DNA of 44,367 bases from Candidatus Thioglobus autotrophicus (GCA_022448455.1 JAKUUR010000013.1:1-44367); one strand, 5' to 3'; counted from the first letter of the stretch, positions 28,908 through 40,460 are shown. The notes: generated by a model from the letters alone, not told the origin. Numbers and translations are program-made.

Positions 28908-29498
28908 ATGTTTGATCGAAAAGATATTGTTAATCTAAAAAAAGATATAAGGATTGTCGTTAATCTTTTAGATAACGAGCTCACATTGCATACTCGATGG
29001 GGTGTTTTTAGTCCTCGATCAATCGATGAGGGTACTTTGCTACTGATGAAGCATATTGAGGTCGATGTAAATGATGTTTGTCTTGATTTAGGTTGTGGAT
29101 ATGGACCTATCGGTCTTGCGTTAGCAAAACATTGCACAAAAGGTGAAGTGCACATGATTGACAAGGATTTTGTGGCTGTAGAGCTTGCCAATAATAACGC
29201 AAAATTAAATAACTTAAGTAATGCAAAAGCATATTTTTCTGACGCTTTTTTGCAGATTCCTAATGAAGTAAAATTTGATCAAGTTATTTCTAATCTTCCA
29301 GCTAAAGTAGGGCGAGAACAACTCTCAATTATTCTTTATGACGCTTTGGATGCATTAAAACCGGGTGGAAAAATTACCGTGGTTACAATTAACGGGCTAA
29401 AGGACTTTATTAAAAATAACTTTAAGTCAGTATTTGGTAATTACAAAAAATTAAAGCAAGGACAAAAATATATCGTTTCTCAAGCAACAAAGCAGTAA
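28908..29498 (+). CDS. RsmC/YbxB-like class I methyltransferase
   Basis: The 196-residue protein has a SAM motif I LDLGCGYGPIG at 59-69 and an acidic motif II (VHMIDKD). It is close in layout to the small-domain (MTS) methyltransferases such as YbxB and the C-terminal half of RsmC. Motif IV, usually NPP[FY/I], reads SNLPAKVG (N129-L130-P131-A132), so the second residue of the NPP core is changed. NPP-type enzymes methylate base nitrogens, often in rRNA. The actual target is unknown. It probably shares the trhO transcript (22-bp gap). Confidence 0.82.
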   Translation: MFDRKDIVNLKKDIRIVVNLLDNELTLHTRWGVFSPRSIDEGTLLLMKHIEVDVNDVCLDLGCGYGPIGLALAKHCTKGEVHMIDKDFVAVELANNNAKLNNLSNAKAYFSDAFLQIPNEVKFDQVISNLPAKVGREQLSIILYDALDALKPGGKITVVTINGLKDFIKNNFKSVFGNYKKLKQGQKYIVSQATKQ

Positions 29499-29505
29499 TT
29501 AGTGA

Positions 29506-29542
29506 TTGATTCTTTGCATGCGATTCAATATTACACTAAAAT
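29506..29542 (+). promoter_or_regulatory. possible grxD promoter
   Basis: Two overlapping sigma70-like pairs are visible: TTGATT (29506) with TATTAC (29529), 17-bp spacer, and TTGCAT (29514) with TAAAAT (29537), 17-bp spacer. Either would start transcription shortly before the grxD TTG start. Matches are moderate. Confidence 0.35.
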
Positions 29543-29569
29543 GGTAGGAAAATTCTTTGGAGTATTAAA

Positions 29570-29896
29570 TTGGACGTATTAGAGAAAATTCAAAAACAAG
29601 TTGATAGCGCTGCAATTGTGATTTATATGAAGGGAACGCCTCAATTTCCTCAATGTGGTTTTTCTGCTCGCGCCTCTCAAACACTAGCTTCCACAGGAGT
29701 TGAGTTTTCTTACATTAATCTTTTTGAAGAGCCAGAAGTTTTTCAAAGTCTACCTGATTTTGCAGACTGGCCTACCTTTCCTCAAATCTATTTCAACTCA
29801 GAATTGGTAGGTGGTGGTGACATCATTGTCGAAATGGCAGAGCAAGATACATTAAAAGCGGCCATGGAAGAGGCAGTAGAGAAGTATAACGGGTAA
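29570..29896 (+). CDS. grxD: monothiol glutaredoxin GrxD
   Basis: The 108-residue protein has the monothiol CGFS active site (C29, in GTPQFPQCGFSARA) plus WPTFPQIYFNSELVGGGDI, the glutathione-binding loop of Grx4. The family binds a [2Fe-2S] cluster with glutathione and serves Fe-S delivery and iron sensing. The start is a TTG at 29570, supported by TTTGGAGT ending 7 nt upstream; no in-frame ATG precedes it and the next ATG would remove conserved sequence. Many Fe-S enzymes in this window (IspG, RlmN, NadA, DinG, LeuC) would be potential clients in general terms. Confidence 0.94.
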   Translation: MDVLEKIQKQVDSAAIVIYMKGTPQFPQCGFSARASQTLASTGVEFSYINLFEEPEVFQSLPDFADWPTFPQIYFNSELVGGGDIIVEMAEQDTLKAAMEEAVEKYNG

Positions 29897-29910
29897 ATCG
29901 ATTATATCGG

Positions 29911-30576
29911 TTATAAACGTCTTAGCTGGTGACCGTTCTCCTTTAGCCAGTATCTAGCATCTTTATAATTTGGCATTATGGTTTCAACTTTTTGCCAAAA
30001 CTTGGCTGAATGGTTTTTATGGGTAGTGTGCACTAATTCATGCACAATCACATAGTCAATTACTTTCATTGGAGCCATAATTAATAGATAATTTAGGTTT
30101 ATATTGTTTTTACTTGAGCACGACCCCCAAAGAGTTTTTTGTTCCTTCACTCTAACCTGATTAACTTTGAGTTTGTGTTTGTCAGAAAAATAACTTAATC
30201 GAGGCAGTGCAACCTCTATAAATCTCTTTTTATACCAACTCTTGAGAGGCAAGTTTATTGTATCTCTGTTAACATTAGCTATGCTAAACTCGTGACCATC
30301 AAAGGATATTGGCTCAACACTGTTATTGTCTATTTTGAGTGGATAAAGACTACCTAAATAGAGACACTGGAGGCTTATATTCGCATTCACATTATCCTTA
30401 AGCTGAGCTTTAATGAGTCTCTGTTTGTTATCAATCCAAGCAGACTTCTCATAAATAAATTTTTGAATTTCATCATACGATACACGGCGCGGCGCGCGAA
30501 CAACAAGATCAGCATTTTCATTGATTGAGAGACTTAATGTCTTGCGATTGCTGCGAATGATTTGGGGAGATATCAT
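29911..30576 (-). CDS. YgjP-type M48/DUF45 metallopeptidase-like protein
   Basis: The 221-residue protein carries the zinc motif HELVH (H179, E180, H183) followed by HKNHSAKFW with a likely third ligand (H189), after the LWGSCSSKNNINLNY stretch typical of DUF45/YgjP proteins. The N-terminal ~100 residues are a beta-rich domain. It has no signal peptide, so it is probably cytoplasmic. The substrate is unknown; relatives of SprT/WSS1-like folds act on DNA-protein crosslinks, but that transfer is not safe. It is the last gene of the long minus-strand run, 43 bp after purL, and converges on grxD. Confidence 0.86.
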   Translation of the reverse strand: MISPQIIRSNRKTLSLSINENADLVVRAPRRVSYDEIQKFIYEKSAWIDNKQRLIKAQLKDNVNANISLQCLYLGSLYPLKIDNNSVEPISFDGHEFSIANVNRDTINLPLKSWYKKRFIEVALPRLSYFSDKHKLKVNQVRVKEQKTLWGSCSSKNNINLNYLLIMAPMKVIDYVIVHELVHTTHKNHSAKFWQKVETIMPNYKDARYWLKENGHQLRRL

Positions 30577-30619
30577 TTATATAACAATTTTTAAAATGAA
30601 TAGAATACTATTGATGGCA

Positions 30620-33600
30620 TTAGTCAACCCACTTTCTAGCATTTTCAAACATTCTCATCCACGGTGATCTTTCATTCCATTCACTTGGATGCCAAGAATT
30701 TTGCACTGCTCTAAAGACACGTTCAGGATGAGGCATCATAATAGTAACCCTACCTGAGTCATTACAAAGACTGGCTGCTGCAGCTTCAGAGCCATTCGGA
30801 TTGTGAGGATAGGTTTGTGTTGGAATGCCTTGATAATCGACATATTTGATCGCAATATTGTTTTCGTTTTGTAGTGAAGAAAAGTTCGCTCTTCCTTCAC
30901 CGTGAGCAATAGCGATTGGCATTATTGAGCCAGCCATGCCATCAAAAAACAGAGAATCAGAGTTCTGAATTTCAACACTCGTAAAGCGTGCTTCGAATTG
31001 CTCAGAAGTATTGCGTTCAAAAGAAGGCCAATCTTGAGTTCCAGGAATAATCTCTTTGATATTGGAAATCATCTGACAGCCGTTACATACGCCCAATGCA
31101 AAGCTATCACCTCTAGAGAAGAATTGGTGAAATTCTTCTTTGGTTTGGTTGTTATAGAGGATTGAGTTTGCCCAACCGCGTCCAGCACCAAGAACGTCTC
31201 CGTATGAAAATCCCCCACAGGCTGCTATGCCATGAAACTCTGACAGAGAGATTCTGCCAGACAAAATATCACTCATATGGACATCGCTTGCAGCAAATCC
31301 TGCTTGTGTAAAGGCTGCTGCCATTTCAATTTGTCCATTGATTCCTTGTTCCCTCAAAATGGCTATTTTAGGTTTTTTGCCAACATTAATATAGGTCGCA
31401 CTAATGGACACATTGATGTCAAATTTCGGTGAAACCATTAAGCCCTCCGAGGGGATTAATAATTGTTGATTTTCTGATTCAGCACATATAGGGTTGTCTC
31501 TTAATTTAGAGATTTCAAATGAAGTAGAAGACCAATAATTATGAAGATTGACACGTTTTTCATTAAATACTAACTTATCTTGCTGATAAATCGATATATT
31601 GTCAGATTGGTTTATGTTGGCGATATGGTGAGCGCAGTCTTTAAGTCCTACAGTTTCTAGAGCATTAAGAACTTCAGGTTTGTTGGCTTTAGACACTTGG
31701 ATGACGCAACCAAGCTCTTCATTGAATAGTTCAGATAAAGGTTCAGATGACTCGATATCTAGTCCACAATGTGAAGCGAAAGCCATTTCTAGAAGGGTTA
31801 TGATGGCGCCACCGTCAGAACGGTCGTGGTATGCAACAATTAATCCTTCCTTGTTGAGTTGGTTAATAACTGAAAAGAAATTAGCGAAAAGTTTGGGGTC
31901 GTCTAGATCAGGAGTTGAATTTCCAATTTGGTTAAAGACTTGTGCCAGGCAGGAGCCTCCCATTCTATTTTTTCCAAGTCCTAGATCAATCAAAAGTAGC
32001 TCTGACTCAATTTTAGTATTGAGTAGAGGGCTAATCTGAATTCTTGCGTCAGGGGTTTTTGAAAATGCACTTATGATCAGCGAAAGTGGGGCAGTAACCG
32101 ATTTTTCTTTGCCATCCTCTTGCCAAGTGCTTCTCATGGACATCGAATCTTTACCTACTGGGATGGTAAGACCTAAAGCAGGACATAGCTCCATTCCAAT
32201 CGCATTTACGGCTTCATAAAGCTTTGCATCTTCGCCAGCGAAGCCACTAGCACACATCCAGTTAGCTGACAGTTTGATGTGGCTTATATCTTCAATATAG
32301 CCACCCAACAGGTTAGTTAAAGCTTCGCCGACACTCATTCGAGCCGCTGCTGGAGCATTACTTAAGGCTAAAGGTGTTTTTTCACCGATCGACATAACTT
32401 CACCCTGATAGCCAATATAATCAGATAATGAAATCGCACAGTCTGCTAGAGGTACTTGCCATGGACCAATCATTTGATCTCTGGCAACCAGTCCTGTAAC
32501 GGTTCGGTCGCCAATCGTAATTAAAAAATTTTTACTGGCCACTGTCGGTAATCTTAATAGGCGATTAATGGCTTCATCAAGTTTAATTTCTGTGTTGTTG
32601 AATTCTGGCTCATTGTTTACGATAGATTTGACGTCTTTGAGTGTTTTTGGGCTTGATCCAAACAACAAAGACATCTCTATATCAATTGGTTTATTATTGA
32701 AATGAGCGTCTTCCAGACTTAAATGTGGATTCTCAGTCGCTTCACCTAAAATAGAAAATGGCGCCCGCTCTTTTTCACAAATTGCACTAAATAGAGAAAC
32801 ACTTTCCTCCTTAATGGCAAGCACATACCTCTCTTGAGATTCGTTGCACCATATCTCCATTGGTGACATTTTTTTTTCGTCATTTGGAATACTTCTTAGT
32901 TGAAGTTGGGCGCCTTTATTGGAGTCGTTAACGATTTCCGGAATTCCATTTGACAGACCGCCTGCACCAATATCGTGAATTGAAACTATCGGATTGTTGT
33001 CACCTAAATTTACACAAGAATTGATAACTTCTTGGGCACGTCTTTGCATTTCTGGATTGGCACGTTGCACCGAAGCGAAGTCTAGATCTTCGTTTTGTTC
33101 GCCACTTCCAACACTTGAGGCTGCGCTCCCACCAAGTCCAATCAGCATTGCTGGTCCTCCTAAAACAATCAACCTATCGCCATTGGAAATTAAGCCTTTT
33201 TCTATGTGGTTTTCTTTAATGTTGCCGATACCACCAGCTAACATGATTGGTTTGTGATAACCTCTGATTTCATTGTCATGGGTTTGTTGTTCATAGGTTC
33301 TAAAGTAGCCACAAGTATTGGGTCGACCAAACTCATTATTAAATGCAGCTGCGCCTATTGGACCCTCTATCATTATGTCAAGTGCAGAGGCAATCTGCTT
33401 AGGTTTTCCGTAATCTATTTCCCATTCATTTATAGCGTTTGGTATTTTTAGGTTGGAAACAGAAAAGCCACACAGGCCAACCTTTGGTTTTGATCCTCTG
33501 CCAGTTGCGCCTTCATCTCTGATTTCACCACCCGAACCAGTTGCTGCTCCTGGGTGAGGGGCAATTGCTGTTGGATGGTTATGTGTTTCGACCTTCATTA

Positions 33601-34459
33601 ATACAGCTTTATGAGCACTTTCTGATGAGTAGATGCCTTCTTCATTAGGCTCCAAGTAAGTTGATTCGTAGCCAGTCATTACCGCTGAATTGTCACTATA
33701 AACAGACAATAATCCTTGAGGATTTTGTTGATAGGTGTTTTTAATCATTCCAAAAAGTGAAATGGCCTGAACTTCTTCGTCAATTACCCAGTCTGCATTA
33801 AAGATTTTGTGTCTACAATGCTCTGAGTTTACTTGTGCAAACATCATCAGTTCGATGTCTGTTGGATTTCGACCTAGTGAACTAAATTGATCATATAAGT
33901 ACTCTATCTCACCCTCACTTAAAGCTAAACCAAGTTCGATATTCGCTTTTTCAATGGCGGACTTTCCTAAAAGAAGTACATCTATGTTTTGGTACTCTTT
34001 TGGCTCTAACTCATTAAAAAGTAAACCTGCATCTTTTATATTACTGAGATAAGATTCAGTCATCTTGTCCATGATAATATTAAGAACAATATCCAACTCT
34101 TCGGTTTTAAGTTGACAATTAAAGTGATAGTTGATGCCACGTTCTAATCTTCTAATTTGTTTCAGGCCGCAGAGATGAACTATGTCAGTTGCCTTTGACG
34201 ACCATGGTGAAATAGTTCCCTGCCTAGGTGTAACTAAAACGTTATCAATTGAATTGGAAATATTAATCGTTGGGGCGTAATTCAAAAGTTTATCGAGGTG
34301 GGATTTGTCTTCAGAGTTGAGTTTTGTATCGGACTCGATGAAGTGAATGTATTCAGTACACAGCAAGCTCAGGTTAGGCAGTTTTGATTGCAGTTTTTCT
34401 TGAAGAGTTTTAACTTTAAAGTTTCGAAGAGCCTGGATCCCCGAATGAATTGAGATCAT
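30620..34459 (-). CDS. purL: phosphoribosylformylglycinamidine synthase (single-chain)
   Basis: The 1,279-residue protein is the fused large PurL of gammaproteobacteria (E. coli about 1,295). The N-terminal domain and two AIRS-like halves carry [21 protein letters not shown] and [11 protein letters not shown]. The C-terminal glutaminase has the triad C1125 (GVCNGCQM), H1244 and E1246 (PHPERVF). It converts FGAR to FGAM in purine synthesis, using glutamine. Its ATG overlaps the yebC stop by 4 bp, an unusual coupling that I do not recall from model gammaproteobacteria. Confidence 0.98.
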   Translation of the reverse strand: MISIHSGIQALRNFKVKTLQEKLQSKLPNLSLLCTEYIHFIESDTKLNSEDKSHLDKLLNYAPTINISNSIDNVLVTPRQGTISPWSSKATDIVHLCGLKQIRRLERGINYHFNCQLKTEELDIVLNIIMDKMTESYLSNIKDAGLLFNELEPKEYQNIDVLLLGKSAIEKANIELGLALSEGEIEYLYDQFSSLGRNPTDIELMMFAQVNSEHCRHKIFNADWVIDEEVQAISLFGMIKNTYQQNPQGLLSVYSDNSAVMTGYESTYLEPNEEGIYSSESAHKAVLMKVETHNHPTAIAPHPGAATGSGGEIRDEGATGRGSKPKVGLCGFSVSNLKIPNAINEWEIDYGKPKQIASALDIMIEGPIGAAAFNNEFGRPNTCGYFRTYEQQTHDNEIRGYHKPIMLAGGIGNIKENHIEKGLISNGDRLIVLGGPAMLIGLGGSAASSVGSGEQNEDLDFASVQRANPEMQRRAQEVINSCVNLGDNNPIVSIHDIGAGGLSNGIPEIVNDSNKGAQLQLRSIPNDEKKMSPMEIWCNESQERYVLAIKEESVSLFSAICEKERAPFSILGEATENPHLSLEDAHFNNKPIDIEMSLLFGSSPKTLKDVKSIVNNEPEFNNTEIKLDEAINRLLRLPTVASKNFLITIGDRTVTGLVARDQMIGPWQVPLADCAISLSDYIGYQGEVMSIGEKTPLALSNAPAAARMSVGEALTNLLGGYIEDISHIKLSANWMCASGFAGEDAKLYEAVNAIGMELCPALGLTIPVGKDSMSMRSTWQEDGKEKSVTAPLSLIISAFSKTPDARIQISPLLNTKIESELLLIDLGLGKNRMGGSCLAQVFNQIGNSTPDLDDPKLFANFFSVINQLNKEGLIVAYHDRSDGGAIITLLEMAFASHCGLDIESSEPLSELFNEELGCVIQVSKANKPEVLNALETVGLKDCAHHIANINQSDNISIYQQDKLVFNEKRVNLHNYWSSTSFEISKLRDNPICAESENQQLLIPSEGLMVSPKFDINVSISATYINVGKKPKIAILREQGINGQIEMAAAFTQAGFAASDVHMSDILSGRISLSEFHGIAACGGFSYGDVLGAGRGWANSILYNNQTKEEFHQFFSRGDSFALGVCNGCQMISNIKEIIPGTQDWPSFERNTSEQFEARFTSVEIQNSDSLFFDGMAGSIMPIAIAHGEGRANFSSLQNENNIAIKYVDYQGIPTQTYPHNPNGSEAAAASLCNDSGRVTIMMPHPERVFRAVQNSWHPSEWNERSPWMRMFENARKWVD

Positions 34460-35196
34460 AATTGAGCCATTAACTCATCAGAAATATCAGCGTTATGGTA
34501 GACCTCTTGAGTATCATCCAGGTCTTCGAGTTTGTCGATAAGCTTCATGAACTTTTCGGCGTCTTCTAAGTTGAGTTCAATACGGTTGGCAGGTTCCATA
34601 GTTATTTGAGAATGTTCTGGATTCAAGTTGTTGGCGACAAGGGCATCCTTTACACTAAAAAAGTCATCCGGGGCTGTCATCACATCGATGGAACCATCAT
34701 CATTAGTAATGATATCATCAGCGCCAGACTCTATAGCGACTTCCATAATGGTATCTTCATCACCTGAAGCGAAGCTGATAAAGCCTTGTTTTGAAAACAT
34801 ATAGGAAACAGAGCCATCGGTGCCAAGGCTTCCTCCGTGCTTTGAAAAGGCATGACGAACATCAGCAACCGTTCGGTTTCGGTTATCTGTTAAACAGTCA
34901 ACCATAATGGCGGTGCCTCCGAGACCATAACCTTCGTAGCGGACCTCTTCGTAATTATCTCCATCTAATTCACCTGCGCCGCGTTTGATTGCATTGTCTA
35001 TAGTGTCTCGCTTCATGTTGGCGGCAAGTGCTTTATCGATAACAGCACGCAAAGAGGGATTGTTTTCTATAACGCCACCGCCCATTTTTGCGGCAACAAC
35101 TATCTCTTTGATGAGTTTTGTGAAGACTTTTCCGCGCTTTGCATCCTGGGCACCTTTTCTATGTTGAATATTGTGCCACTTACTATGTCCTGCCAT
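34456..35196 (-). CDS. yebC: YebC/TACO1-family protein
   Basis: The 246-residue protein starts [18 protein letters not shown] and contains [21 protein letters not shown] and [16 protein letters not shown], the family signature. It was long annotated as a transcription regulator; recent work on the family points to a role in translation of difficult stretches such as proline runs. In many gammaproteobacteria it lies next to ruvC. Here it is between nadA (27-bp gap) and purL (4-bp overlap), 30 kb from ruvC. Confidence 0.96.
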   Translation of the reverse strand: MAGHSKWHNIQHRKGAQDAKRGKVFTKLIKEIVVAAKMGGGVIENNPSLRAVIDKALAANMKRDTIDNAIKRGAGELDGDNYEEVRYEGYGLGGTAIMVDCLTDNRNRTVADVRHAFSKHGGSLGTDGSVSYMFSKQGFISFASGDEDTIMEVAIESGADDIITNDDGSIDVMTAPDDFFSVKDALVANNLNPEHSQITMEPANRIELNLEDAEKFMKLIDKLEDLDDTQEVYHNADISDELMAQL

Positions 35197-35223
35197 TATT
35201 AATTGGTTATATCCGCGAATATT

Positions 35224-36171
35224 TTATTGAGTGAATTCGAGCAATCGATGGATAGAGTGCTTTGCTTTTTCAATAACTTCATCATTAATTCTTATTTCAT
35301 TTTTACCGGTAGTCAATGTGCTCAAGCATTTTTCAAGGCTATTCATAGCCATCCAGCCACAATGTGCACATGATTCGCAAGTTGCTCCTACGCCCATAGT
35401 CGGGGCTTCAATGAATTTTTTTCCTGGTGCTACTTCATGCATTTTATGAAAAATTCCATTGTCTGTTGCCACAATAAATGTTTTTTCAGGTCTAGTGGCT
35501 GCTGCCTCTATTAACTGAGTCGTTGATCCAACAAAATCAGCAAGAGCAATAACTTCTTTGGGTGACTCTGGATGCACCAAAACTGCTGCATCAGGGTGAT
35601 GCTGCATAAGCCTTTCAAGTCCCTCTGCTTTGAATGCCTCGTGAACAACGCAGGCTCCATCCCATAAAAGCATGTCAGCACCAGTCTCCGTTTGAACGTA
35701 GTGGCCTAGGTGCTTGTCAGGTGCCCAAAGTATTTTTTTACCCTCTTGATGTAATTTCTTAACTATTTTGAGGGCGCTACCAGATGTCACAACCCAGTCA
35801 GCTCTGGCCTTGACTTCGGCTGATGTATTGGCATAAACGACGACGACATGGTCAGGGTTGGCATCACAAAATGCTGAAAAGTCATCGATTGGACAAGAAA
35901 GGTCAAGTGAGCAAGTTGCCTGGTCATCAAGAACCAGCACTCTCTTTTCAGGGGACAGAATTTTGGCAGTTTCGCCCATAAATTTAACACCAGCAACAAC
36001 AATTGTTTCTGCGTCGCAGTTTTGGCCAAATCTTGCCATTTCTAAAGAGTCTGAAACAATACCTCCGGTTTCTTCTGCTAGGGTTTGCAAATCTGCACTG
36101 ACGTAATAGTGGGCTACCAAAGTGGCGTTTTTTTCCAGTAGTGCTTGTTTTATGGAACCTCTAATATTCAT
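35224..36171 (-). CDS. nadA: quinolinate synthase A
   Basis: The 315-residue protein is the NadA triplicated fold with the three [4Fe-4S] ligands C87 ([10 protein letters not shown]), C174 ([10 protein letters not shown]) and C271 ([10 protein letters not shown]). [18 protein letters not shown] and WAPDKHLG form the substrate sites. It condenses iminoaspartate with dihydroxyacetone phosphate in NAD synthesis. It is ~30 residues shorter than E. coli NadA because it lacks the N-terminal leader ahead of the conserved core. nadB and nadC are not in view. It lies 16 bp after aspS. Confidence 0.97.
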   Translation of the reverse strand: MNIRGSIKQALLEKNATLVAHYYVSADLQTLAEETGGIVSDSLEMARFGQNCDAETIVVAGVKFMGETAKILSPEKRVLVLDDQATCSLDLSCPIDDFSAFCDANPDHVVVVYANTSAEVKARADWVVTSGSALKIVKKLHQEGKKILWAPDKHLGHYVQTETGADMLLWDGACVVHEAFKAEGLERLMQHHPDAAVLVHPESPKEVIALADFVGSTTQLIEAAATRPEKTFIVATDNGIFHKMHEVAPGKKFIEAPTMGVGATCESCAHCGWMAMNSLEKCLSTLTTGKNEIRINDEVIEKAKHSIHRLLEFTQ

Positions 36172-36187
36172 GGTGGTGATTTTACTA

Positions 36188-37927
36188 CTATATTATCTTT
36201 AATTTTAACTCTCGTAGTTGTGCTTTTGGAATACTTGCTGGAGCATCGGTCAACAAACAGGCTGCTGTTTGTGTTTTTGGAAATGCGATAACTTCTCGAA
36301 TAGAGTCAGTTTCGCAAAGTATCATCACCAGCCTATCTAAACCAAAAGCAATACCGCCATGAGGAGGGCAACCATAGTCGAGAGCGTCGAGAAGGAACCC
36401 AAATTTTTCCCTGGCTTCATCATCATCAATGCCAAGTAATTTTAAGACTGTCTTCTGCATATCACTTTGATGAATACGAATAGAACCTCCGCCGACTTCT
36501 GAACCGTTAATGACAAGGTCATAGGCACGAGAAAGAGATTTTTCTGGCTCCTTTACAAGCGTTTGGCTATCAACACTAGGCGCTGTAAATGGGTGATGAA
36601 TTGCATTTAAGGAACCGTCATCTTCAACATCAAACATTGGAAAATCGAACACCCAAACCGGGGCCCATTCAGAATCGAAGAGGTTTAGGTCACGAGCCAA
36701 TTTCTCTCTCAAATTCCCAAGAGATTCGTTAACAATTTTGGCTGTATCGGCACCAAAAAATATAATATCTCCAGTTGATGCTTTGGTTTCCTCAATCACC
36801 TTGTCAGTAACTTCGTCACCCAAGAATTTAATGATTGGCGAAGAAGGCCCATCCTCGTTAATTTTTATATAAGCCAACCCCTTTGCTCCATAAATACTAA
36901 CGTACTTAGTGTAATCATCTATTTGTTTGCGACTAATCGAAGCGCCACCAGGAACCTTCAATGCAGCCACTCTACCTTTGTCACTGTTTGCTGGGCCTGA
37001 AAAGACTTTAAATTCAACATCTTTCATTGTCTCATTCATGTCAACCATTTGCATTGGAATCCTTAAATCAGGTCGATCAACGCCATATAATTTCATCGCT
37101 TCATGATAGCTAATGGATGAGAATTTTTTAGGAAGGCTTACGCTGAGTATCTCTTGGAACAATCCTCTAATCATTTCCTCCATCAATGAAGTTATCTCGC
37201 TCTCATTCATAAAAGATGTTTCTACATCCAGCTGAGTAAATTCTGGCTGACGGTCTGCCCTTAAATCTTCGTCTCTGAAGCACTTAACTATTTGATAATA
37301 GCGCTCAAAGCCTGACATCATAAGTAACTGCTTGAAAAGCTGTGGGGACTGCGGTAGCGCAAAAAAACTACCCTCGTGAGTTCGGGAAGGTACTAGGTAA
37401 TCTCTGGCTCCTTCCGGCGTAGCCTTTGTCAAAAATGGTGTTTCAATATCGATAAAGTCGTTTTTATCCATAAAGTCACGAATATATTTTGTCACTTTAT
37501 ATCTTATCCGGAGACGCTTTTGCATTTCATCTCGACGCAAATCAAGGTAGCGGTACTTTAGTCTAACTTCTTCAGAAGTGTCTGCAGAGTCAAGCTGAAA
37601 AGGGATAGGTTTTGAAGTATTTAGGATTTCAATATCGTTAGCAAGAACTTCAATCTCCCCTGTTGAGATTTTCTTATTAATCATTTCACTATCTCTCGCT
37701 ATTACCTTTCCTGTGACTTTGAGAACGAATTCATTTCGTATACTTTCAGCCAATTTGAAAGTTTCATTGGTTTCAGGATTGATAACGATTTGTGCAAGGC
37801 CTATTTTATCTCTTAGGTCAAGAAAAATGACCCCACCATGGTCACGCCTTCTGTTTACCCAGCCGCATAAAACAACTTCTTTTTCGAGGAAATTTTTATT
37901 TAATTCTCCACAGAAATGAGTTCTCAT
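36188..37927 (-). CDS. aspS: aspartyl-tRNA synthetase (bacterial type)
   Basis: The 579-residue class II synthetase begins with an anticodon-binding OB domain ([13 protein letters not shown]). Motif 2 is [19 protein letters not shown], and motif 3 is [14 protein letters not shown] near the C-terminus. The ~100-residue bacterial GAD insertion is present between them. It charges tRNA-Asp; whether it also charges tRNA-Asn depends on unresolved residues and on gatCAB and asnS, which are not in the window. Its ATG overlaps the DUF502 stop by 4 bp. Confidence 0.97.
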   Translation of the reverse strand: MRTHFCGELNKNFLEKEVVLCGWVNRRRDHGGVIFLDLRDKIGLAQIVINPETNETFKLAESIRNEFVLKVTGKVIARDSEMINKKISTGEIEVLANDIEILNTSKPIPFQLDSADTSEEVRLKYRYLDLRRDEMQKRLRIRYKVTKYIRDFMDKNDFIDIETPFLTKATPEGARDYLVPSRTHEGSFFALPQSPQLFKQLLMMSGFERYYQIVKCFRDEDLRADRQPEFTQLDVETSFMNESEITSLMEEMIRGLFQEILSVSLPKKFSSISYHEAMKLYGVDRPDLRIPMQMVDMNETMKDVEFKVFSGPANSDKGRVAALKVPGGASISRKQIDDYTKYVSIYGAKGLAYIKINEDGPSSPIIKFLGDEVTDKVIEETKASTGDIIFFGADTAKIVNESLGNLREKLARDLNLFDSEWAPVWVFDFPMFDVEDDGSLNAIHHPFTAPSVDSQTLVKEPEKSLSRAYDLVINGSEVGGGSIRIHQSDMQKTVLKLLGIDDDEAREKFGFLLDALDYGCPPHGGIAFGLDRLVMILCETDSIREVIAFPKTQTAACLLTDAPASIPKAQLRELKLKII

Positions 37928-38541
37928 TCCTCATCCTTAATTTTAACCGAGTTAGGCGTCACAACGCCTGCAGAGATGACTAGCTTGAATGCTTCTTCAA
38001 CACTCATATCAAGTTCGAATGCATCTTTTTTCGCCATCATGACAAAAAAACCTGAGGTTGGATTAGGGGTGGTTGGCACAAAAAGATTCATGATTTCTTC
38101 ACCGATAATGGATTCAGCTTCGCCTCTGTAATTACCTGATTGAAATGCAATTACCCAAATTCCCTTGCTTGGATATTGAATTAAAAATGCCTTTCTGAAA
38201 CTTTCAGTTGAAGTATTAAATACAGTATCAGAAACTTTTTTTAATACGTTATATATGTTTCGAAAACCTGGAATTTTATTGAGGACTCTTTCCCATAGAG
38301 CTACTACCTTTCGGCCTAATATATTAGTAACCATTACTCCGGTGATGAGTATGACCAACAGTACCAAGATAATTCCTGAACCTGGAATAGTAGTATCTAA
38401 ATTAAATATAGATTCTGGTAGGTATTTTTGTGGAATAAAACTATCAATAAGCTCTAAGAAGAACTTAATAACGATGACACTTAAAGATAGAGGTATCCAG
38501 AAAAGAAGGCCTGAAATAAAATAATTTCTTAAGCGTTTCAC
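37924..38541 (-). CDS. DUF502 membrane protein
   Basis: The 205-residue protein has two membrane helices (about residues 9-31 and 52-76) and the DUF502 features [34 protein letters not shown] and [17 protein letters not shown]. The soluble C-terminal half probably faces the cytoplasm. Function is unknown. DUF502 genes commonly precede aspS in gammaproteobacteria, and that pairing is preserved here with a 4-bp overlap. Confidence 0.9.
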   Translation of the reverse strand: MKRLRNYFISGLLFWIPLSLSVIVIKFFLELIDSFIPQKYLPESIFNLDTTIPGSGIILVLLVILITGVMVTNILGRKVVALWERVLNKIPGFRNIYNVLKKVSDTVFNTSTESFRKAFLIQYPSKGIWVIAFQSGNYRGEAESIIGEEIMNLFVPTTPNPTSGFFVMMAKKDAFELDMSVEEAFKLVISAGVVTPNSVKIKDEE

Positions 38542-38627
38542 AAGTCAAACAAGTGAGAGTAAAAAATTGTCATTTTAGCACAAGCTGGAATATCAATTAC
38601 TACCTGAAGTATGTAATCTAGGGCATA

Positions 38628-39407
38628 CTAAGAAATTAATTCCTCTTTTCGAAGTGTTAATATTTCGTAACCATTTTCGGTAACCAATATAGTGTGTTCC
38701 CATTGTGCTGAAAGGGAGCGGTCTTTAGTGGTAACTGTCCACCCATCAAGCTTGGAAGTGATTACTTCATAGCTACCTAGATTGATCATCGGTTCAATAG
38801 TAAAAGTCATTCCTTGCTCTAAAATAGGGCTTCGATTGACTTTGCCGTCATCGTAGTGAATGACTTGTGGCATTTCATGAAAACCTAAACCAATTCCATG
38901 ACCACAATAATCACGAACAACTGCACAATTTTTAACTTTTGCATGAGCTCCAATTGCTCTTCCAATCTCACCTAAGTGAATACCTGGCTTGACTTTTTCA
39001 ATCCCAATCAGCAAACATTCGTGTGCAACTGTGCAAATTCTTGTTGCTTTGACACTTGGCTTACCGATAAGAAACATTTTAGAGGTGTCACCATGAAAAC
39101 CGTTTTTGATTACTGTTATATCGATATTGATAATATCACCCTTTTTAAGTTTTTTCTCTCCAGGGATTCCGTGACAAACAACATTATTGATTGAAGTGCA
39201 TATCGATTTAGGGAAGCCGTTATAGTTAAGTGGGGCAGGTATTGCATCCAATTCATTGACAATATAGCTATGACAGAGTTGATCCAGATATCCTGTAGTT
39301 ACACCTGCCTTGACGTGAGGTTCGATCATTTCCAGTACACTTGCAGCCAACTGTCCAGCAATACGCATCTTTTCAATCTGCTCAGCAGTTTTGATAGTTA
39401 TCGCCAT
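38628..39407 (-). CDS. map: methionine aminopeptidase type I
   Basis: The 259-residue pita-bread-fold enzyme has substrate His79 (CHGIPG), metal ligands D96 and D107 (NIDITVIKNGFHGDTS), H170 (CGHGIGLGFHE) and glutamates in FTIEPM and WEHTI. It removes initiator methionine from new proteins. In many gammaproteobacteria map diverges from rpsB; here it sits 8 bp after htpX and 86 bp before DUF502 in a minus-strand run. Confidence 0.97.
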   Translation of the reverse strand: MAITIKTAEQIEKMRIAGQLAASVLEMIEPHVKAGVTTGYLDQLCHSYIVNELDAIPAPLNYNGFPKSICTSINNVVCHGIPGEKKLKKGDIINIDITVIKNGFHGDTSKMFLIGKPSVKATRICTVAHECLLIGIEKVKPGIHLGEIGRAIGAHAKVKNCAVVRDYCGHGIGLGFHEMPQVIHYDDGKVNRSPILEQGMTFTIEPMINLGSYEVITSKLDGWTVTTKDRSLSAQWEHTILVTENGYEILTLRKEELIS

Positions 39408-39415
39408 AAAAAAAA

Positions 39416-40309
39416 TTAATTAGATTGAATTGAGCGAGCTTCAAGCGCCTTAATTCTATTTTCTAGTGGCGGGTGAGATGCCCACAGCTGAGACCAGCCC
39501 GTTTTAGGTTTTTCACCAATCCCGAATGCAGCTAGCTGTTCAGGAAGGGGTTCTGGTTCTTTTTGCGCTAGGCGCTTAAGGGCATTAATCATGTTTTGAT
39601 GGCCTGCTAAGTCAGCGCCACCCGTGTCAGCTATAAATTCTCTTTTTCTAGAGAAATACATTACAACGATACTTGCTAAAATCGAGAGCACTATTTGAGC
39701 AAATATAACTGTTACAAAATATCCAATTCCATGGCCACTTCGATTTTTAAGTATAACTCTATCAACAACATGACCTATAACTCTCGAGAAGAAAATAACA
39801 AAGGTGTTAACAACTCCTTGAATGAGAGTAAGGGTTACCATGTCACCGTTTGCAACGTGACTCATTTCATGACCTACCACAGCCTCAATCTCGCCTTGGC
39901 TCATATTGTCAAGCAAGCCTTGTGATACTGCAACTAGGGCTTTATTTTTACTTGCACCTGTTGCAAATGCATTCATCTGACCAGAAGGGAAAATAGCCAC
40001 TTCAGGCATCTTGATACCAACAATACCGGACTGTTTTTTAACTGTTTCTAATAACCAAGTCTCAACATTATTGGCTGGCTGTTCGATAACTTTAGCACCG
40101 GTCATCCGTTTAGCCATCCATTTTGAAATGGCAAGAGAGATAAAGGCGCCACCGAAACCAAAAATACCTGAAAAAATGATCAAAGCTTGAATGTCTAAAC
40201 TGCTACCATTCTCTTTAAGAAGGTTGTCAACCCCGAGTATTCTTAATGTGATACTCAGAACCACCATGATGGCAATATTCGTAATCAGGAAGAGAGAGAT
40301 TCTTTTCAT
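39416..40309 (-). CDS. htpX: membrane protease HtpX
   Basis: The 297-residue M48B protease has HEMSH (H147, E148, H151) and the third ligand E224 in [14 protein letters not shown]. Four hydrophobic segments lie near residues 5-24, 40-61, 156-178 and 196-219. [11 protein letters not shown] and [14 protein letters not shown] are family-typical. It degrades misfolded inner-membrane proteins from the cytoplasmic side, alongside FtsH. AGGAATAAATAA before the ATG provides a ribosome-binding site. No clear sigma32 promoter is visible upstream. Confidence 0.96.
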   Translation of the reverse strand: MKRISLFLITNIAIMVVLSITLRILGVDNLLKENGSSLDIQALIIFSGIFGFGGAFISLAISKWMAKRMTGAKVIEQPANNVETWLLETVKKQSGIVGIKMPEVAIFPSGQMNAFATGASKNKALVAVSQGLLDNMSQGEIEAVVGHEMSHVANGDMVTLTLIQGVVNTFVIFFSRVIGHVVDRVILKNRSGHGIGYFVTVIFAQIVLSILASIVVMYFSRKREFIADTGGADLAGHQNMINALKRLAQKEPEPLPEQLAAFGIGEKPKTGWSQLWASHPPLENRIKALEARSIQSN

Positions 40310-40394
40310 TTATTTATTCCTATTTAATTGTTAGTTTATAAAAGCTATTTTATAGAAAGACTTGGTTTATTTTTTTTAATATTTCATCATCAAT

Positions 40395-40410
40395 ACCCTT
40401 ATAAAAGGGT
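40395..40410. repeat. small palindrome upstream of htpX
   Basis: ACCCTT-ATAA-AAGGGT is a perfect 6-bp inverted repeat with a 4-bp centre, ~86 bp before the htpX ATG and ~50 bp after the stop of the secreted protein gene. It lacks a T-run directly after it on the minus strand, so it is a poor terminator there. It could be a weak hairpin or an operator. Confidence 0.4.
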
Positions 40411-40460
40411 TTTATAGAAGTATTTGAATCGATTTAAGTTGAACGGAAACAGTCTAGTAT

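Noticed and set aside
40395-40410. Intrinsic terminator for the secreted-protein gene
   Set aside because: The stem is only 6 bp and AT-rich in the loop, and no T-run follows on the minus strand.
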